A stretch of DNA of 64,000 nt, from assembly GCA_028583405.1 (NCBI GenBank), contig CM053259.1, forward strand, positions 14,374,594-14,438,593, read 5' to 3'. The notes under the pieces are model-generated. The model searched no databases, had not been told where the DNA came from, and saw only the letters and a list, made by a program, of their open reading frames with translations. Below are positions 17,191 to 33,195 of the stretch, one piece after another. The translations under genes and the position numbers were made by a program. Each line of letters starts with the position of its first letter. The first letter of the stretch is position 1. The stretch comes from Pogonophryne albipinna (taxonomy: Eukaryota > Chordata > Actinopteri > Perciformes > Artedidraconidae).

Positions 17191-19225
17191 GATTACCCAA
17201 GATCCTCAGTTACGCTGATTGGATGTTTTAGCCGCACTGCATGCTGGGATTTGGTGTTTATATTATATGAAATCCGGAAAACATTTTAAAAGAATAAAAT
17301 AATACTTAATTCCGAGTGCTCTTGCTTTTCTCTTTGAAAGTCATCACATAACGGCATTGTAATACACGGTTCGGCTGCATTAAATATTACAGATCTGCCG
17401 TAGTTCTTTATTTATAGAGCCCTGATGAGAAGACCTTTAGAAAAACTGAAGAAATGCCGCCGAAACTGAATACTTGACGTGGATCATAAATATATCAACA
17501 ATTAAACAACATCTTCAATTTCTCTTAACACAATATGTCTCCTTGCCGTATCAACACTAATTCGGCTGACTTTTACATTTGATCTAATTCATAGATGGGT
17601 TATATTTACACCATAACGGTGCACAGCTGATATAAAAGGACTTGTAGTTTTTAAAGATATTACTGATTTGAATTGGATTGAATTTTGAATGTAAGAATGT
17701 AAATATTGAGTCTGAAATAGTATAGCAATATGCTGTAAAATTATGTGAAAGCATGAATAAAACTACACATCTTCAGATGTTGTACATACATAAGTGTCCT
17801 ACACTAATAATACAAAGTTATTATGGCTGTGTGTACCTTGTGTGCACCGCCTAGTGGTTAAAGCACGTTATTGAATTATTGTTTTTATGTGTTTATATTT
17901 GATAAAAAAAATATTAAGAGTACATACTTTCATAGGGGGAAAGTAGAAGGTCTGTGATAGAAATATAGAATATAAAAAATCAAGAAGATACTATAAGTGA
18001 TCTCTACAATAAAACAGTTTAGTGCAGAATGTACAAAGATATTAATAAGAGGATGTGCAAAACAGAAAAACGAATTAACCTTTATTTAAACATTAAATAA
18101 CAGATTAAGGTCTTCTTTTAAATAAGAAAAAAACTTTGGGGGTATCTATCTACAGATAAATATTAAGCCTGACAAAGTACTTAACGTCTAATATATTGCT
18201 TTCCTGCAATGTTAACTATGTTGAAGCACTTATTTTAACTGATATTATACATATGGATTATACTCTTATGTGTGTAGATGGAATAAGAAATGTGCAGAAT
18301 ATGACAGTTTAATGGTGGAGGTACACACATATTGATAGATGTCTTGTAAGGCACTGTTGAGGAACCTGTGACCCAAGTTTTTCATTCATTGCATAACTAC
18401 ACCGTAGTTGTGTATATGATATGTCAATAAACCTTTGAAAATCTTGAAATCTTGAAAGGGATGTGCAAAATAGCGATTATATACAGTTTTTAATTAACTA
18501 TTAGTAGAGAATAACGAGTAATGAATATACTTTATTACTCGTTTCCATTCATGTCAATTGCAGATACATGTTTAGTCTTCTCAAGCACCAACTATCAAAT
18601 ATCTCTCCTGATTTTTGGCACTTGACAATCACCTTACCTGAATTTTACTCAGGTGTAACTAAAGTCTGATTTAAGGGTTGTTTATATTTCACATCATTAA
18701 TCAGAATCTGCAAAGTAACTCAAATAAGTGTAGTGGAGTAAAAATACCAGGTTAACCTCTGAATTGTAGTGGAGTAGAATTACAAAGTATCAATGAGCTG
18801 TCATGTGGGTATATATTAATGCTATAATAATGCTGCGCATTATGGACAGCGATTTTCACCCATTTATTAATTATATGTTTTACATTTGATAACACCAATG
18901 TGTTTAATACTGGCAACTTCTAATTGTGGGAAAAACGAAAACGTTCAGTAGAGACGTCCCATAGAAAATTTTGCGAAACACAATAGTGTAGTGTGTAGTT
19001 CTGGGGGGGCGTTCGATTCCAGTTTTGGATACTCTGCCGTGGTTTCGTTCCATTTCAAACCGCTGTTTGACGCTCGGTAACCTTGGCGCACTGCCACTCC
19101 AACATCCAATCCCAGACCTTGAAGATTAATCACGGGGACTGTAGTCCTAAACGATAGCTGGGGATTATGGGTAGTGTAGTGTCTTCGGCCATCCTAAACT
19201 CAAAAATGTTGACAATCGCAATGAT
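17191..19225. other. Core of the 16419-20327 element
   Basis: AT-rich and non-coding. Two old repeat fragments are visible: a retroelement 3' end at about 18395-18460 on the + strand (CAATAAACCTTTGAAAATC with a short ATCTTGAA tail) and a fragment at about 18640-18800 of the common fish repeat that contains GTAGTGGAGTAAAAATACC. No transposase remains were found. Confidence 0.5.
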
Positions 19226-20016
19226 GCTCGAAATGTCCCTTATAGGCCTACGTCTGTTTCCGGTTATTTTTATTTTGAAATTCAGTTCCTGACGAACGCC
19301 AAAAAAGCCAGAGATTATGGAATTAAACCAATAAATAAAAGCAAGGATAATTGTGTGTTATTGGTGAGTAAATAACAGTGTGTTATTTTGAAAAGAATAA
19401 CAAATTAGAAGGAAAAAAAGATTTAAAAAATACGAGGCTCTGAGCCCCATTTATTTTCCTCACAGACGGCAACACTAAAGGTCTAAAATAAAGACCTAAA
19501 TGAATATTTGGGATGTTCTTGCCTTTAGATTCTCCCAATAAGTCCACATTCATGGTTGCTAACGTTTTTAACGAAGTAATCTTCGCCATAACTAGCAAAC
19601 TAAACATCATGTACATGTACTGCACAAATAATCAGAGATAAAAACTCATTACTCGCATAAAATGACATCAAAACGCATTTTAATGGCCACATGAACCTTA
19701 AAATAGGCATTTTCCACCGAGAATAACACGAAGGTCGGCCATTGTTGTTGATCACGTGGTCTGGGAGCTGTTGCAGCGTCCATAGCAACCACCTTAGCAA
19801 CCATGAATGTGTACACATTCATGAAGTAATCTTCGTCATAACTAGCAAACTAAACATCATGTACATCTACTGCACAAATAATCAGAAATAACAACTCATA
19901 TTAATCGCATAAAATGACATCAAAACGCATTTTAATGGCCAAATGAACCTTAAAATAGGCATTTTCCACCGAGAATAACACGAAGGTCGGCCATTGTTGT
20001 TGATCACGTGGTCTAT

Positions 20017-20245
20017 GAAGGTCTATGGGACGCCCTGCCCGTAGAAGCCTGACGGTCAAGGAGTCCGCTGTCCGCAATGAAGGTCTATGGGACGCCCTGC
20101 CTGTAGAAGCCTGACGGTCAAGGAGTCCGCTGTCCGCAATGAAGGTCTATGGGACGCCCTGCCCATAGAAGCCTGACGGTCAAGGAGTCCGCTGTCCGCA
20201 ATGAAGGTCTATGGGACGCCCTGCCTGTAGAAGCCTGACGGTCAA
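20017..20245. repeat. 62-bp tandem array, right arm (3.7 copies)
   Basis: Units start GAAGGTCTATGGGACGCCC at 20017, 20079, 20141 and 20203. The period is exactly 62 bp and the units differ at only one to three positions. The last unit diverges after CGGTCAAGG into the terminal part of the arm. The left arm carries about two units, so copy number differs between arms. Confidence 0.93.
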
Positions 20246-20326
20246 GGGGTACCCTGTACGTAATATAGCGACGGGGAGGGGCCCTGACCGTCCGTCAATA
20301 TGTGACGGGTTGGGAGTGAGAACGTG

Positions 20327-20327
<1 letters not shown>

Positions 20328-20396
<69 letters not shown>
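20328..20396. repeat. (CA)n microsatellite
   Basis: About 34 uninterrupted CA units directly abutting the right end of the 16419-20327 element. A short degenerate CA tract also abuts its left end. Confidence 0.98.
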
Positions 20397-20398
<2 letters not shown>

Positions 20399-21054
20399 CT
20401 TCCACACTTTTTTTTTAATAGCACTCCAGTTTCCAGTCATGATTTTTCATCAATAAATGATGCTCCTTTATTTAATCACAGAATCCCAAATCATGTCCCA
20501 TCCCTACTTGGTACTTAACCTGAGATAACACATTAATAGGATAAATCTGCTGTTAAATGTTTCTAGCCTACTCTGCAAAGAACACAAATACTTTCATTAC
20601 AATTATATTTTTATTTATGAAAATTTGAGATGGCAAACCAGGTTAGTGTTATACATTTATTTTACTATTCATATGTTCCTATGGAAGGACTTTTAGGTGC
20701 ATATGTATGGACTTAGTGCACTTAAATGATGCTGCTGAGAAGCAGAACCGCAGAGGTTAAATGTATTAACTAGTCTGTATTTATGTGTTGCACAAAAATA
20801 ACAGGCTAATGAAATTGTATCATAAATGCAGCAGTGGCACCAGCAAGATGCATTAGCATCCTGTTTACTGTCTTTTGCCAAATATATTAACATGTAAAAT
20901 TGACTGCAGCCTATACAGAGAACACTTGATGTTCAGGTTTTCTGTTCATAGAACTAGCTGCTTAACATAGTCGAATAGTCCCTGACACATACTGTGTTAG
21001 TTTGTCTTTAGTGTAAATGCATACAGTGTTCTTCATTAATATTCTGATCTTTAA
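20397..21054. other. Unique non-coding stretch
   Basis: Nothing beyond short chance ORFs. Confidence 0.5.
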
Positions 21055-21449
21055 GAGACCCTATTATGCTTTTGGAGAGATTTTCCTTTTCTGTATTGTT
21101 TGTTTTTTATATAGTATATATTTGTTTTGTGCATGTAGATGGTCTGCAAAGGCTAAAATCCCAAAGTTCCCCACAGAGGGAGTTTCTCTCCCACACTCTT
21201 GCCTGAAACGCCTCCATTGGAATACTTAGTTTACTACTGGAACTTAACAGCATCAGTATGTAACAGTTGTGCTTCTATTGGCTAGTGCTCCAACACATTG
21301 TACATGATAGGGGACCAATCACAACAGAGCCAGCCAGGTAACCAATCTGAGTAGACTGGACTGGGACAGAGGGAGAAAAGATTAAACAATGCCACATTAG
21401 AGGTACAAAATACAAATATGACCCTGAAAATATGCATAATATGTCTTCT
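21055..21449. mobile_element. Kolobok-type MITE, second family
   Basis: TTAA lies at 21051-21054 and a mutated TTAG at 21450-21453. The ends GAGACCCTATTATGC and (reverse) AGAAGACATATTATGC are imperfect inverted repeats. The interior (GGTCTGCAAAGGC, CCCAAAGTTCCCCACAGAGG) matches a very common fish MITE remembered by its CCCTATTATGC start. Non-coding. Confidence 0.7.
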
Positions 21450-23393
21450 TTAGTATTCCTTTATACAGTTCTGGCTGTCACTAAAGCTTGAAAGGGAGCA
21501 CTTATTTACATCAGAAATATAATATTTACACTTTAAAAAATGTCTACAGGTTTATTCATAATGTAGACGCTCTAGTTAAAGTTCAATATTATGGTGCTTA
21601 ACTAAACTCATTCCCCTGCGAGTTATTGCCGTATGTTTACGTGAATGTCAAGATGACATATGAAGCTAAGCAAGAAGCCAGAGTGACTGAAACCTAAATA
21701 ATATTTATTCACTGAATCACTAAATCCCCTCAGAAAGCATAGCTCCAAAGAAGCATAAAGATGAAGTTGAAGGAGAGAGTAAGAGGTGTGTTGAGTGAAA
21801 AGAGAGAGATACCAAGGACATTTTGAGCGAAATGGGGTGCAACGAGAAGGTACATAAAAGGAAATGATGTATATTACACTAGTCCGGGATCATAGTATGT
21901 GTATGGAGGATTTATGGCGGTGTACTTAGCAACAGTGCGGCACCACACCTGATCATCCATTATTATTGTAACATCTCTCACTTTGGGGGCAGACATGATT
22001 GATGCGGAGCAGTTAATGACTTTGGGTTCAAATTGGTTTGACCACAAATGCGACACAAAGTATTTAAAAAGCTGGCGTTTGAAATTGGACATTGTCTAAA
22101 AAGAACACCGTCTTTAATCAACTGATTACTGTAAAAAATAGATTAATGACACTTTATTGAGTATATTACAATGGGAAAAGAAAATGCAAGCAATTAACAC
22201 ACTTATATCTCAAGTGCAACTTCAGCTTTCCTCTTGTGTCTTCATACAAATTCATGTTAAACTTCACTTGGTGTTTGCTTTAAGAATGTACATAGTGTAC
22301 AGTACTTTTTTATTTGGGTCGTAGGGACAATAGCTATACACTCTTTCCCTAATTACTGTAGTTTCTATATTTCAAAATCGCCAATTGCTGTTGCACCCAT
22401 GGTGAACTTCTACTCTAATTAATGTGATTGGACACCCTAATAGCCCACTCTTGTCACAATCACTAAAAAGGCATACGTGACAGTGATTTACTGTAAAACA
22501 CAAGAAAAAATTAAACTCAAAAGTGAGCCTTGTATAAGAAATACTGATTAACCCAGCCCACATCACTCATAATTGGTGCCATTAGTATTTTTATGCGTGA
22601 TTGCCTGCCAAAATGTCAGCGTATCTATTTCCCCCTTGTCGCATTTTCTATTCTTTTTTTTTCTCAACCGTCTGTAATTAAAAGTGAATGTCTCAGAGCC
22701 AAGTGGGGGCTTTTCATTGTTTGTTTTCAACTAGTGGTGAAAGTTCTCGAAAGCAGTGCTTGTTAGCAAAAAGCACACCCTCAGCACATGTACTCGTGCC
22801 TGCACATTGCACAGCACTGTGTTGGGTCACAATGGAAGTGATTAAATAACACAGAGAAATAACACCATGTTCTGAATGACTCGTGCTCAGTATTGTGTTG
22901 ACCATGGTGGGAAATTAGCCTCTCAGCTAAGCACGGAGTGGTCTGCAACTAAATATACACAACAAATTATAATAAACAAATGTGAAAAAAACTATTACAC
23001 CCAACCCCAGCTTTTATCGTTTAAGAGACACTATTAGCGTAGCTCCAGAGAATACAATTGTTGTGGTCGTTGTTCTGTTCAATACTTAAGTTCTGTAATA
23101 TATGTAATATAATTGTAATGTCTAAACAGCTCTTCAATAGATTGCCATTCACTTTTGAGCAAACATTTGGTCCACAGAAAGAGACATTGTAATTGTTTTT
23201 GTGAGCCTACTTTTCATTTACTGCCTCATCAGGTCCCACTTTCTATTCTTCCAATACTTTGATTTATGACCAAAAAAGAATCCTATCAGACTCGGCTATA
23301 TGTTTTGTTAGTGCTAATTAGCAACTGTAAATATGCTAACATGCTTTATTAAGTTAAAAATAATTAATGGCTAACCGTTAGCATGCTAACTTA
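21450..23393. other. Unique non-coding stretch
   Basis: AT-rich sequence with no gene or clear element. Overlapping short ORFs at 21874-22905 have no domain or splice support. Near the right end, GCTAAC/GTTAGC motifs recur (23320-23390). Confidence 0.5.
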
Positions 23394-23702
23394 TGTTATG
23401 ACCGGCTCGTAGGCCACAACAGAAAGATGACCAGAAGTACACGAGTTTCCAAAAACCACTACACATTTATTTTGGTTGTTCAGTATAGAGTACAAGATGG
23501 ATGGACGAGGGGAGAGGATCGCCGTGTTACTCCTCCTGCGGCCGGCTTGGAGAGAGTCAGGGCCGCCATGTGACTCCGGGCAGCTGGGCTTAATAGCACC
23601 TCGGCTCCGGCCAGGTGTCCGCGATCGCGCTGATTGGCCTCTTCAGCTCCACCCCCACCGTAAGACCTGAAACACACCTGCACAGACTCTGGGGCCGTCA
23701 CA
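23394..23702 (-). mobile_element. Solo LTR
   Basis: On the minus strand it begins TGTGACGGCCCCAGAG and ends GCCGGTCATAACA, so it has TG...CA termini. The direct repeat CTTA flanks it (23390-23393 and 23703-23706), a 4-bp duplication as in Gypsy-type elements. AATAAA lies near the 3' third, as expected for an LTR polyadenylation signal. At 309 bp with no internal region or second LTR, it is a product of LTR-LTR recombination. Higher GC (about 55%) than its surroundings supports separate origin. Confidence 0.8.
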
Positions 23703-26918
<3,216 letters not shown>

Positions 26919-28599
26919 TGCTCAGTGTCCTAACCGCAATTATGCAGATGGAGAGAGAGTAAGTGGCTAGCGAGCAACGCTTTAATTTGAATTCGTTCTT
27001 TCACCCTCCATGTTTCACTAATAGTTCCATTTACAGTCATTTGTTCCGCCTTTGGCAATGACTCATAACAAAGGCATTTGGATGTAAAACAAATGTATAA
27101 CACACGTGTATGTACACACACACACACCCTTTTTGTACCCTTCCTCACTCTTTACACATTTTACCTCCCCTCCTTGTACTTTTCTCAATTCCATCTCCAC
27201 CTGCACCTTTTCTAAACTATCACTGTTACAGCTTTGGGCTGCAGAAAGTGTAGAATTATGACATGTCAGTGTTTTATGTGTTGCCACTATAAAATGGGCG
27301 CAGAGAAGCCATAAGAAGTAGAATGAAGCAGGCTGGCCATGCTCTGCTATGCCAGCCATTTACTACCCTGGCACGGCATTATCATGATACAGTGCACTCT
27401 TGGGGCACATGACACCAAATCTACCCAGCAGATATTTATGACAGATATATTAGTTTTCATTATGCACACATTAAATCATCAGTTGAAATATTAGGTGAGC
27501 GCCATGATTTCCACCCTAGAGCCCGAAAACATTTGCAGAAACTCCTGTTTTTGCTTTAAAGCTTTAGTTGCCCATTACCACAGTGGTTTTGAAGTAGTTC
27601 ACTTTTGAGTGCCTTTAACTCTAACCCTGTCTGTCTGACTCTGACAGACACAGCACAGATTGCTACTTAACCAGTTCCCTGTGGAGAACATGGACCGCTC
27701 CTTTAAGGATAGAGCGGCTATGTGGTCTTTTATGGGACATTCTGGATGTTGTGTTTGACTACAGCAGGAATACCTGGGAGGGCAATAAAAAAGCTTCAAC
27801 AAAGTATAATCACAGTAAAGAACATCGAGAAGGATATCATGGATTTTTAACAGTTACCACATCAAACACTATCTTCCTGATTCCCACAATAGATGCCATA
27901 GACATGTTTCATGGGAATTGTCAGCACTGTGTTTCTCTGCTGGTCGGGCTGTATAAATATCTCCGAACAGCTTGACCTGTGCAGGTTTAATATTGATTGC
28001 GATATGAGATGCACTGTTTGCTAAATCTTCTCCACAAACCTCCTGCTGCATATTCTCTGTTTTTACGCCCACATCCCGCTCACTAACCCTTCTGGAGTTA
28101 AAGGTTGTTCTGAAGCAACAGTACCTTGCTTTCCTGTCACACATGAACGAGTCAGAACGGAGGTAACTGACAAGTAGGTGTTAGTGAGTCAGTGTTTGTT
28201 CTGCAGAGCACACTGTGGATCCGTGCATACTCATTTGGACTGTGGACCCACAGGTCTGTGCATTCACTTTCCCAGAATAACAATGTTAATCTTGGATCAC
28301 TGGCCTGTTTTCTTTCTGAATGCAAGCCTCTCAGAGGGGGAATAACAATCTACATTTTCTCTAAATTAAGACTCTGTTCATAGGCCCCTTAAGTATGTTT
28401 GACTAAATAAATTAAGGCTATATTCTGCTTCCAATACCCATTTTGTGTGCTTCTCAACCAGAATTAAGCACAAAGGCTTGTTCTACTCAATTGTTTACAA
28501 ACTATACTATTACAGGAAACATGAATGACTCACATGTGTTATTCTGAGTGATAACCATGTCATCATTTCTTGTTTTTATCACATTTGATGATACCTTCA

Positions 28600-28800
28600 A
28601 ATGAAATCTTAAGACATATCTTTTCACCTTCTCTTAAATTGAATCCACTCTATACTTATGTTTCACAGACTGTCTTTTGCCGTGCCATGCTTATTGTTGT
28701 AATTGTATTGTATTGTAAAGCACCTTGTATTGCCACTTTGCCTGAATGGATGCTATATACTGTAGATAAATGTAGTTTATATAAGTTTATAAATGCTTTA
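28600..28800 (+). repeat. Decayed L2-like LINE 3' end
   Basis: TGTAAAGCACCTTGTATTGC followed by GGATGCTATATACTGTAGAT resembles the '...AAAGCACTTTGTG...GTGCTATATAAATA' end of L2-type LINEs, with many substitutions. Boundaries are approximate. Confidence 0.45.
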
Positions 28801-29580
28801 AAAATCTATTTATGAATCCTTCAACAAACTATTATCATGATTTGCACCTATTTAACAGCCATCCAAATAATGGTTGAGGTCATTAATGAAAAAAAGATAA
28901 AATGGTTAATCAAATGTTAAAGTGTGTGCAACAATTAACTGTTACAGTAACATCCTTTATAGCATTATTGGGACTTTTCAAACATGTATTATACCTTCAT
29001 TGTTTGTTAATTTTAAATAACTATCAATATAGAATTTAACTTGTGCTTATAATAAAGTGTTACCATGGAGAAACCTCAGCACTCATACAGATTCTGACTA
29101 CCTGGCGATTAACATTATTGATGCTCCTTTAAGCTCAGTTTTAGTCTCTTCCTCCTGAGGCAAATGGCTATTAAACTGCTTATTGCTTTTCTATTTTCAA
29201 CATAGAACATCCTTTCTCACAATGTTTAGAAAACACAAAAACCGCACACTGGGTATTCTCAAAGGATTTGTGTATTTATTTTTTTGTCTATGATAAATAA
29301 AACTTTCATGTGAAAGTTCAGATATAATGCGTGGGACTCATACATTGTTTAATTCAGACGTTTCAAAACTGCCCGTGGTTTTCCTCTGTGATGGTGATGT
29401 TTCCTCTTCTGAGAATTCCTTGTGATTTGTATGTTCCTGACAGTTGGCTGTAAATGTATGTATGTGAATATTTTTTTAATGACATTCATGTCTGGTAAAC
29501 CTCCAGTCAGCCATATTATACATCACTGCTGCTATTCTTAGACACTTCAAACTCGAAGGCTTGTCTAGTCATAGGCTTTA

Positions 29581-29582
<2 letters not shown>

Positions 29583-29615
<33 letters not shown>
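29583..29615. repeat. (TG)n microsatellite
   Basis: About 16 uninterrupted TG units. Confidence 0.95.
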
Positions 29616-29617
<2 letters not shown>

Positions 29618-32600
29618 TCTGGGAGTTTCTAACAGATGATGGAAAAGGAAAGCTTGTGTAATTAAGGTTTTGGACTGAGGGGCTGGTTATGATTCTCTCA
29701 GTCATAATTTGCTGGGTTATTAAAAGGTGAAAATTACATGCAGGTTTATTGTTATTCAAAATTAAAATGTCAGCGGGATTGCTTATCTAATGACTTAGCT
29801 GCATGGAATATTATCATTGACCTGCTGTAGACACCCTAACTGATGAATGAGCTGCATAAGAAAAGGATATGTTGATGTTTAAGGACGACACGCTTTAGGC
29901 AATACATCATACAATATGTAAAAGGAAGCAGCACTGGTGCCCTAAAGCCTTTCAGAAAAATGTGCATTTCATATAAATCATTGAAAATGTTTGTCTCCGA
30001 GTACTTTAAGGTTGTTGTGGTAGTTGGTGTTATTGATCTTACAGGTTGTTCGTAAATATCGATCACTTGCCGAACTTCCCCAACATGGTTTGGCTTCTTA
30101 TTTATTTATTTCTATAGAAATGTAACTTTGTAGTTCAGTAATACTAGTTACATTTAGCTCATTGCAGCGGCAGAGTTGGAGGAGTGATGAGAAGTGAATT
30201 GTCCGATAATACATTGTTAAAAGGATTTAGTTTGAGGTATTTCAGATTGAAAACTAATGCTAATAGTTAACATAACCAATAATCTGTTAACTTTTGGGAA
30301 TCTTTCCTCACCGTGGCGTTCCTAGTTTACTGAACATGCTGGCTAACCAAGTTTGCTTTTAGTTAACTAGAAAAATAAACCAATTCTTCAGAAATTCAAA
30401 ATCAGTCGAGCATATATAGCAACAACTAAACTTAAAAAGACCTTGTTAAAAGAAAATGTTTCCCTTAAACTTATATATGACTAAAAAAAACTAATAGTTG
30501 ATGAAAGAGGAGGGAAGGAAGTGACAGATGAAAGGAGGGAGGCAGTGGGAAAAGTCTGGACTAATTTATATCACTTTAAGTGAAAGCAATGGTGAAAAGT
30601 AGAAACCATCATCATGTCAGTTGCAATAATAAATGTCAAGACTTTTAATGATCACTGACAGACAGAAGGCTAAGTGTAGCTGATAATCAACAAAGCCCTA
30701 TGAGATAGTGGCTGTTTTTTATAACACAATTATTGTTTGATTGCTTTTTAACTGTCATCTTGATTCTTTCTATAGCTTAAATGAGGCTCTCAGCATTTAA
30801 TGATATCCCCTCACTTAAAATGATACAAAAGTGTCAGCTGCCGACAGTTTACAGATTTGTATTTATCTTTCAGTTGTTTTCTCATTGTTAATGAGTTAGA
30901 CGCAACTCTTTTCAGTGCCCTTCACCGGAAAGGGAGCACAATGGTTTGACAAATCACACAAAGGGGAAACACATCTTTCACACATCACCAAGAAGGATGA
31001 TAGTCATCAGCTGTTATTATGTTCAGCTATGGATGCTATCCATCCTTGTTTACCATCACATGGGAGCGCTGGGCAAATGTCAGACAGATGCTTCAAAGTT
31101 CATCACAATGGACCATTTTATGACAGGGGGTTGTCATTTATACATGCATACACACTCTCCCTCAAACTCCTACCATCAGACAGAGCTTTTTATACATGCC
31201 CCAAAGATGCATTAGCTGGATTTTCCTTACTGGCAGCCCTTTGTAAATTAGTCCTTTGTCAGTTGAAAGTTTGAAACCAGAGGTCCATCAACAAGTGACC
31301 TTTTCAAATATCCGACTTCTGTCAGAATGGAAGTATGCAGCTGCATGGTTTAATTCTGACTATCAGCCAACAACGCTGACTTATTCATCACCTTCATATT
31401 TACAGCCTGGACCGTATACAAAGAAAGGCACTTAAAGCCAATCTGTCCAACTCTCCCATCTACGCTCAACATTTGTTCACCTTCTGCGAAAGAGGCGTCC
31501 TTCCCACACATTCCGTCTCTTATTCATAATCCCTTCTTCTGTGCTCTCCCCCTCTGTCACTCGCTGTCTTATTCCTCTCCTGTACTTTTGAACTTTTCCC
31601 CCCTTAATCCTATTTCCTTAAATGGCTCTGCGTCTCCAGCCAGCTCGCCCGGGCTGTAGCGGCTGAATTAAGGCCGATGCCTTCAGTTTCCAGCCAAGTG
31701 GAAATGAACAGACAGGAGGACAGACGGAGAGGAGAGCGGCAGGAAGAGTAGAGAACCATGAGCAGACAAAGAAAGTGAGATAAGAAGGTGTGAGAAGGGA
31801 TTGAGTGGTTACAGTGCTGACATTATCATCCCTGGACCAGATTGACACTGTCTCCTTCACAACCTTCACACTCCTCTACCTGTTGTCCTTATAACCATAT
31901 TTTTGGGTGATATCTGCCACTGCTTTCTTTTATCTTCTCTCTGTTTTAATGTTGTAATGTCTCCTTCACCGCTTCAATCTTACATGTCCTTCCAGGCCTT
32001 TAATAAGGAGGCTATTTGTCTGGTGTGTGTAATCAAGACTGTCCTTAGCATGGGTGATTTGGTCAGATGTTTACATTTCTCTGACAAGCAACCTCTTATA
32101 GCTGTGGGAATAATGAGCATCCTCTCAAAGGCAAACATGGTGTGACATTGTTAAATCACCGCAAGTCCTATGATGGAGGAATTCAGTGGAATGGTTTCGG
32201 CATTCAGTGTCCGACTTTGATGGCAGACACCGCGGCTCACATCCTCTCATAACAGTTTGTTTCAACAATGACTTTGATCTTTCAGGAAATACAGTCGTTT
32301 AATTTAATGCTAAACGTTAAATAATTGGCTGGAATTTTTGCAATCTCTAGCTGCCAGCACCTCTAAATCTCACACAGTTTATCTCTCTTTTAATCACTGT
32401 TGATGTTTGTGCTATATTGAGCTTAAGAAGTGTTGGTATGTTTATTTTATTTGCCGCTTTAAACAGAGCTAGGCCAGTGGTTTCCCCTGTTTTCCATTCT
32501 TTGCTAAGCTAACCATCTGCTGTGTGTAGTTTTATATTCATAGTACCACATTGATAGTGGTAGCCTATCAATGTTGTCATTTAACTGTGGTATGCTGAAA

Positions 32601-32837
32601 TAGTGTTAGATTTTTTTTGAACTATGACCATGGTCTTTCCTTTACCTTAACCGATAATTTAAATGATACTCATTTTCAGGTTTGGCCTGCTGGCCTGATG
32701 AATTTTTTTTTTATGTATGTATTGTGAATGCAACGCTGCGCAAATGTGTGTCTGACTCTCCCTCACAGTCAGGGTGACTGGCTGTCCACATGATGTGGCC
32801 TGCCGACATGGCCACTTTCATACACTAAAGCCCTCGA

Positions 32838-33085
32838 TTGGTCTCTGTGTGTCATTCAAGCTCCGTAGGGTGTGTGTATGTGTGGCGCGAGAGAGAGAGA
32901 GCGCGCGCACCGGTTACGTGTATTGTTGTTGTTAGCATCTGGTGCTAGCTTGCTGCGCTAACGGATATAAGGAGCTGTTTCAACAACAAGGTGGAGGAGA
33001 GTCCTCTCCTGTCAGACTGAGAGACTGATAACTACAGCTCAGGTGAGGTAAAGGACTGAGTGTTTAGATAGTTAACTTAGTCTAA
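32838..33085 (+). repeat. Dispersed module, left half, split by an 11-kb insertion
   Basis: From GTCATTCAAGCTC through GTTAGCATCTGGT, GGAGGAGAGTCCTCTCCT and TTTAGATAGTTAACTTAGTC, this stretch is homologous to the reverse complement of 40600-40860 and of 49190-49400. In those copies the sequence runs on TCTAAGTTATCTC. Here it stops at 33085 and resumes at 44153, placing an insertion between. The nature of the module is unknown; it lies inside hAT elements in its other two copies. Confidence 0.85.
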
Positions 33086-33195
33086 TGGCGCATTTCCACT
33101 GCAGGGCCTCGCAAGGCTTAGTACGGTATAGTTAGGCCTTGGTAGGCCAGGCTCACTTTATGCTGCGTTTCCATTACAGTTTAGGAACTGGGGTA

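Larger units (their letters stand above)
16419..20327. mobile_element. 3.9-kb element with very long inverted arms
   Basis: The left arm (about 16419-17190) and right arm (about 19226-20327) are inverted copies. Shared blocks include CTCACTCCCATCCCGTCACA, the GACGGACGGTCAGGGCCC motif, CCGACCTTCGTGTTATTCTC, and a stretch reading AACTGAATTTCAAAATAAAA. The right arm is longer because of an extra duplicated segment of about 200 bp (19575-19765 versus 19825-20020) and extra 62-bp tandem units. The core (17190-19225) has no transposase ORF. Both ends merge into CA repeats in the same orientation, suggesting insertion into a (CA)n microsatellite and hiding the target duplication. Superfamily unknown. 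Confidence 0.8.

Noticed and set aside
30915..31274. 119-codon ORF
   Set aside because: No domain, no splice context, overlapped by a second open frame; composition like surrounding non-coding DNA.
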